Shown: positions 62,486 through 64,000 of the stretch, one piece after another
How the letters are laid out: the number at the start of each line of letters is the position of its first letter
Position numbering within the stretch: position 1 is the first letter of the stretch
NCBI GenBank assembly: GCA_026261815.1
Contig: JAMPIT010000697.1
Span: 62,001 to 126,000 of the forward strand
Length of the DNA stretch: 64,000 nt
From: Monarcha castaneiventris obscurior
Lineage: Eukaryota > Chordata > Aves > Passeriformes > Monarchidae
Direction: 5' to 3'
The notes under the pieces: generated by a model
Seen by the model: only the letters and a program-made list of their open reading frames with translations
Told to the model about the DNA's origin: nothing
Databases searched by the model: none
Made by a program: the position numbers and the translations under genes

Positions 62486-64000
62486 ACTGGTTGCCAATTT
62501 CTGCAAATCACCTATAATAAAACTTGTCTTTGATAGTTGTTGTTGGTTTAGTTCTGGGGTTATTTTCTCACTTTTTAGTTTTTTAACATTGTCCACAAAG
62601 GAAGGCCATCATTCCTTCCATTTCTCATTTTTTTTCCTCTCCACCTTGTCTGTTGTCCCAGACTGTGTCAGCGATGAGCTGTGCTCTCAGTGCCTTTAAA
62701 GGAACTAAAGGATCTGCCAGCAAAGTTTCCAGCAGAGATCCCCTTTAGTTCCCCTCTCTGGAGCTGCAGCAGCAATGTCTGTGTGCAGAGCTGGGGGCAG
62801 ATCAGGGCTGGCACAGCAGCTGTGCCCAGGAGCAGCAGCCCTTGGTGTTGCCAGTGCTGCTCCCGTGGCACTGCCCCGCTGCCCTCCTGGCCCTCGTGTT
62901 GCTGCAGGGCCTGAGTGCTCTCGGGCTGGCTCCCAGCCCTGGGCTGGCAGTGCCGGGGCTGCAGCAGGGCCAGGCCATGGGCACTGCTGGGGCAGCGCTG
63001 ACGCCTCAGGGCAGGGCCTGGGGGCTCGAGGCTCCTTGCCCAGGCTCTCTCAAGAACACGCCCAGGCCAGTGCTGAGCAGAGAAAAGCCCCGTGAGCAGC
63101 CCCAGGGTGGCCGTGGGCAGGGTGGGGGCAAACAGCATGGCTGGTGCTCTGCAAGGTCCCTGGGGGAGCCGGGAAGGAGCAGCAGAGCAGGGGCTGATCC
63201 ATCCCCCCTGCGCTGGACAGCCCAGGGCAGCGTCTCAGAGCGGCCTCATGCAGCTGCCAGCAACATCCCCCCTGTGCAGCCCTGGCCTCTCCCCAGCTCA
63301 GAGAGGGGCTGCATCCTTGCAGGCAGAGACACGGCAGCACTGCCTCAGGAGCCCCTGTTTGCATTGCACAGCCCAGGCCTCAGCACCCCCACGCTGCTGC
63401 TGTGGGGAGATGAAGCTGAGTGAGCACAAATGCCATCAGCCCCTGGGGCCAGCAAGGGCTGCGGGACGGCAGGGAAACCACTCAGCTTGGCCGTGGCCTC
63501 TGAAGTCAGCCAGAAAGTTTGTTCCATGAGCTGGGAGTTTGCTGTCCCACTGCAGACGTTGTTGCTCAGAGCCAGGGCTGCCTGGCAGCCACCCCCAAAC
63601 AGCCCTGAGCATTTCCTTTGCTTCACCTTTGCTTTCTTTCCTCTTTCCTGCTCCACATTTCTTCCTCTTGCCCAGCCCTGTCCCCTCCCCTGCAAACAGC
63701 CCATCCCTGCTTGCCCTTTCTTCTCTGGCCCCACTCCCCATTTCAGTTCCTGCCTTGGCACCATGGGAACGTCCCTTGGGGATCAGGATCGTCCCACAAG
63801 TGCTTCAGGAATTGTCTGCAGGGCCCTGCAGTGCCTCGTGCTGTTCCCTTGCCAGAGGCACCACAGGCCAGGGGGGCACATCTGGGCTGCTGTGTCTGGG
63901 TGTGGGGCTCCCTGTTGTGGGCCAGTGAGGAGGAGCTGGAGAGGCTCTGCAGGACTGACAGGATGGGCTTTGGGCCCTGTGTGGAGAAGCTGAGGGCCAG
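62486..64000 (+). repeat. OR downstream module, second copy
   Basis: Colinear with 16521-18035 up to the window edge. Same non-coding GC-rich content; the CR1 that follows the first copy at 18105 lies beyond this window. Confidence 0.85.
62516..62521 (+). terminator. Poly(A) signal of the fourth OR
   Basis: AATAAA 31 bases after the stop codon, conserved with the first and second ORs. Confidence 0.65.

Overview
The window looks like bird DNA, most likely a GC-rich, repeat-rich microchromosomal or unplaced scaffold of a passerine. The evidence is four near-identical olfactory receptor (OR) genes of the bird-expanded family 14 type, many CR1 LINE fragments, bird-type endogenous retrovirus (ERV) remnants, and very dense minisatellites. 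I ran no searches; family calls rest on motifs I can read and on general knowledge.

Layout. 1-3.6 kb: an OR upstream module and an OR pseudogene (1-nt deletion). 3.6-7.8 kb: a CR1 ORF1 fragment, a 643-bp duplicated block, a 70-bp G-rich repeat, a CpG-rich array of about 13 ZNF143/STAF-like motifs, and a ~150-bp tandem repeat. 7.8-12.7 kb: nested, deleted ERVs (gamma-like integrase/TM/LTR; beta-like gag-NC, dUTPase, protease, integrase and LTR; a second integrase tail with polypurine tract and LTR; a minus-strand LTR). 12.7-18.1 kb: module, intact OR, conserved downstream module. 18.1-22.4 kb: CR1 pieces in both orientations, a 37-bp satellite, and an orphan inverted OR module. 22.4-24.2 kb: a decayed Janus-kinase-like FERM pseudogene. 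24.2-27.1 kb: a TGACATCA-type satellite and LTRs, including a solo LTR with 5-bp target-site duplications (TSDs). 27.4-33.75 kb (minus strand): an apparently complete eight-coding-exon gene related to CCDC81, with five of its seven introns largely filled by minisatellites and one holding a TSD-flanked solo LTR. 34-41 kb: a gag-like ERV fragment, CR1 pieces, and otherwise featureless GC-rich sequence. 41.2-45.3 kb: an intact minus-strand OR and its module. 45.5-58.2 kb: a composite satellite field (189-bp and 37-bp units) with LTRs, a CR1 reverse-transcriptase relic and an ERV-L-like integrase with its 3' LTR, framed by a ~2.2-kb inverted duplication. 58.5-64 kb: module, intact OR and downstream module, a near copy of the window start and of 16.6-18.0 kb.

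Functionally, only the three intact ORs (odorant detection in olfactory neurons) and the CCDC81-like gene look like working protein genes. The most notable items are the CCDC81-like gene with its minisatellite introns and coding repeat, the ZNF143-like motif array, the modular OR duplicon with diversity focused on transmembrane segments 3, 5 and 6, and the composite satellite. I see no operon-like or defence-like system.
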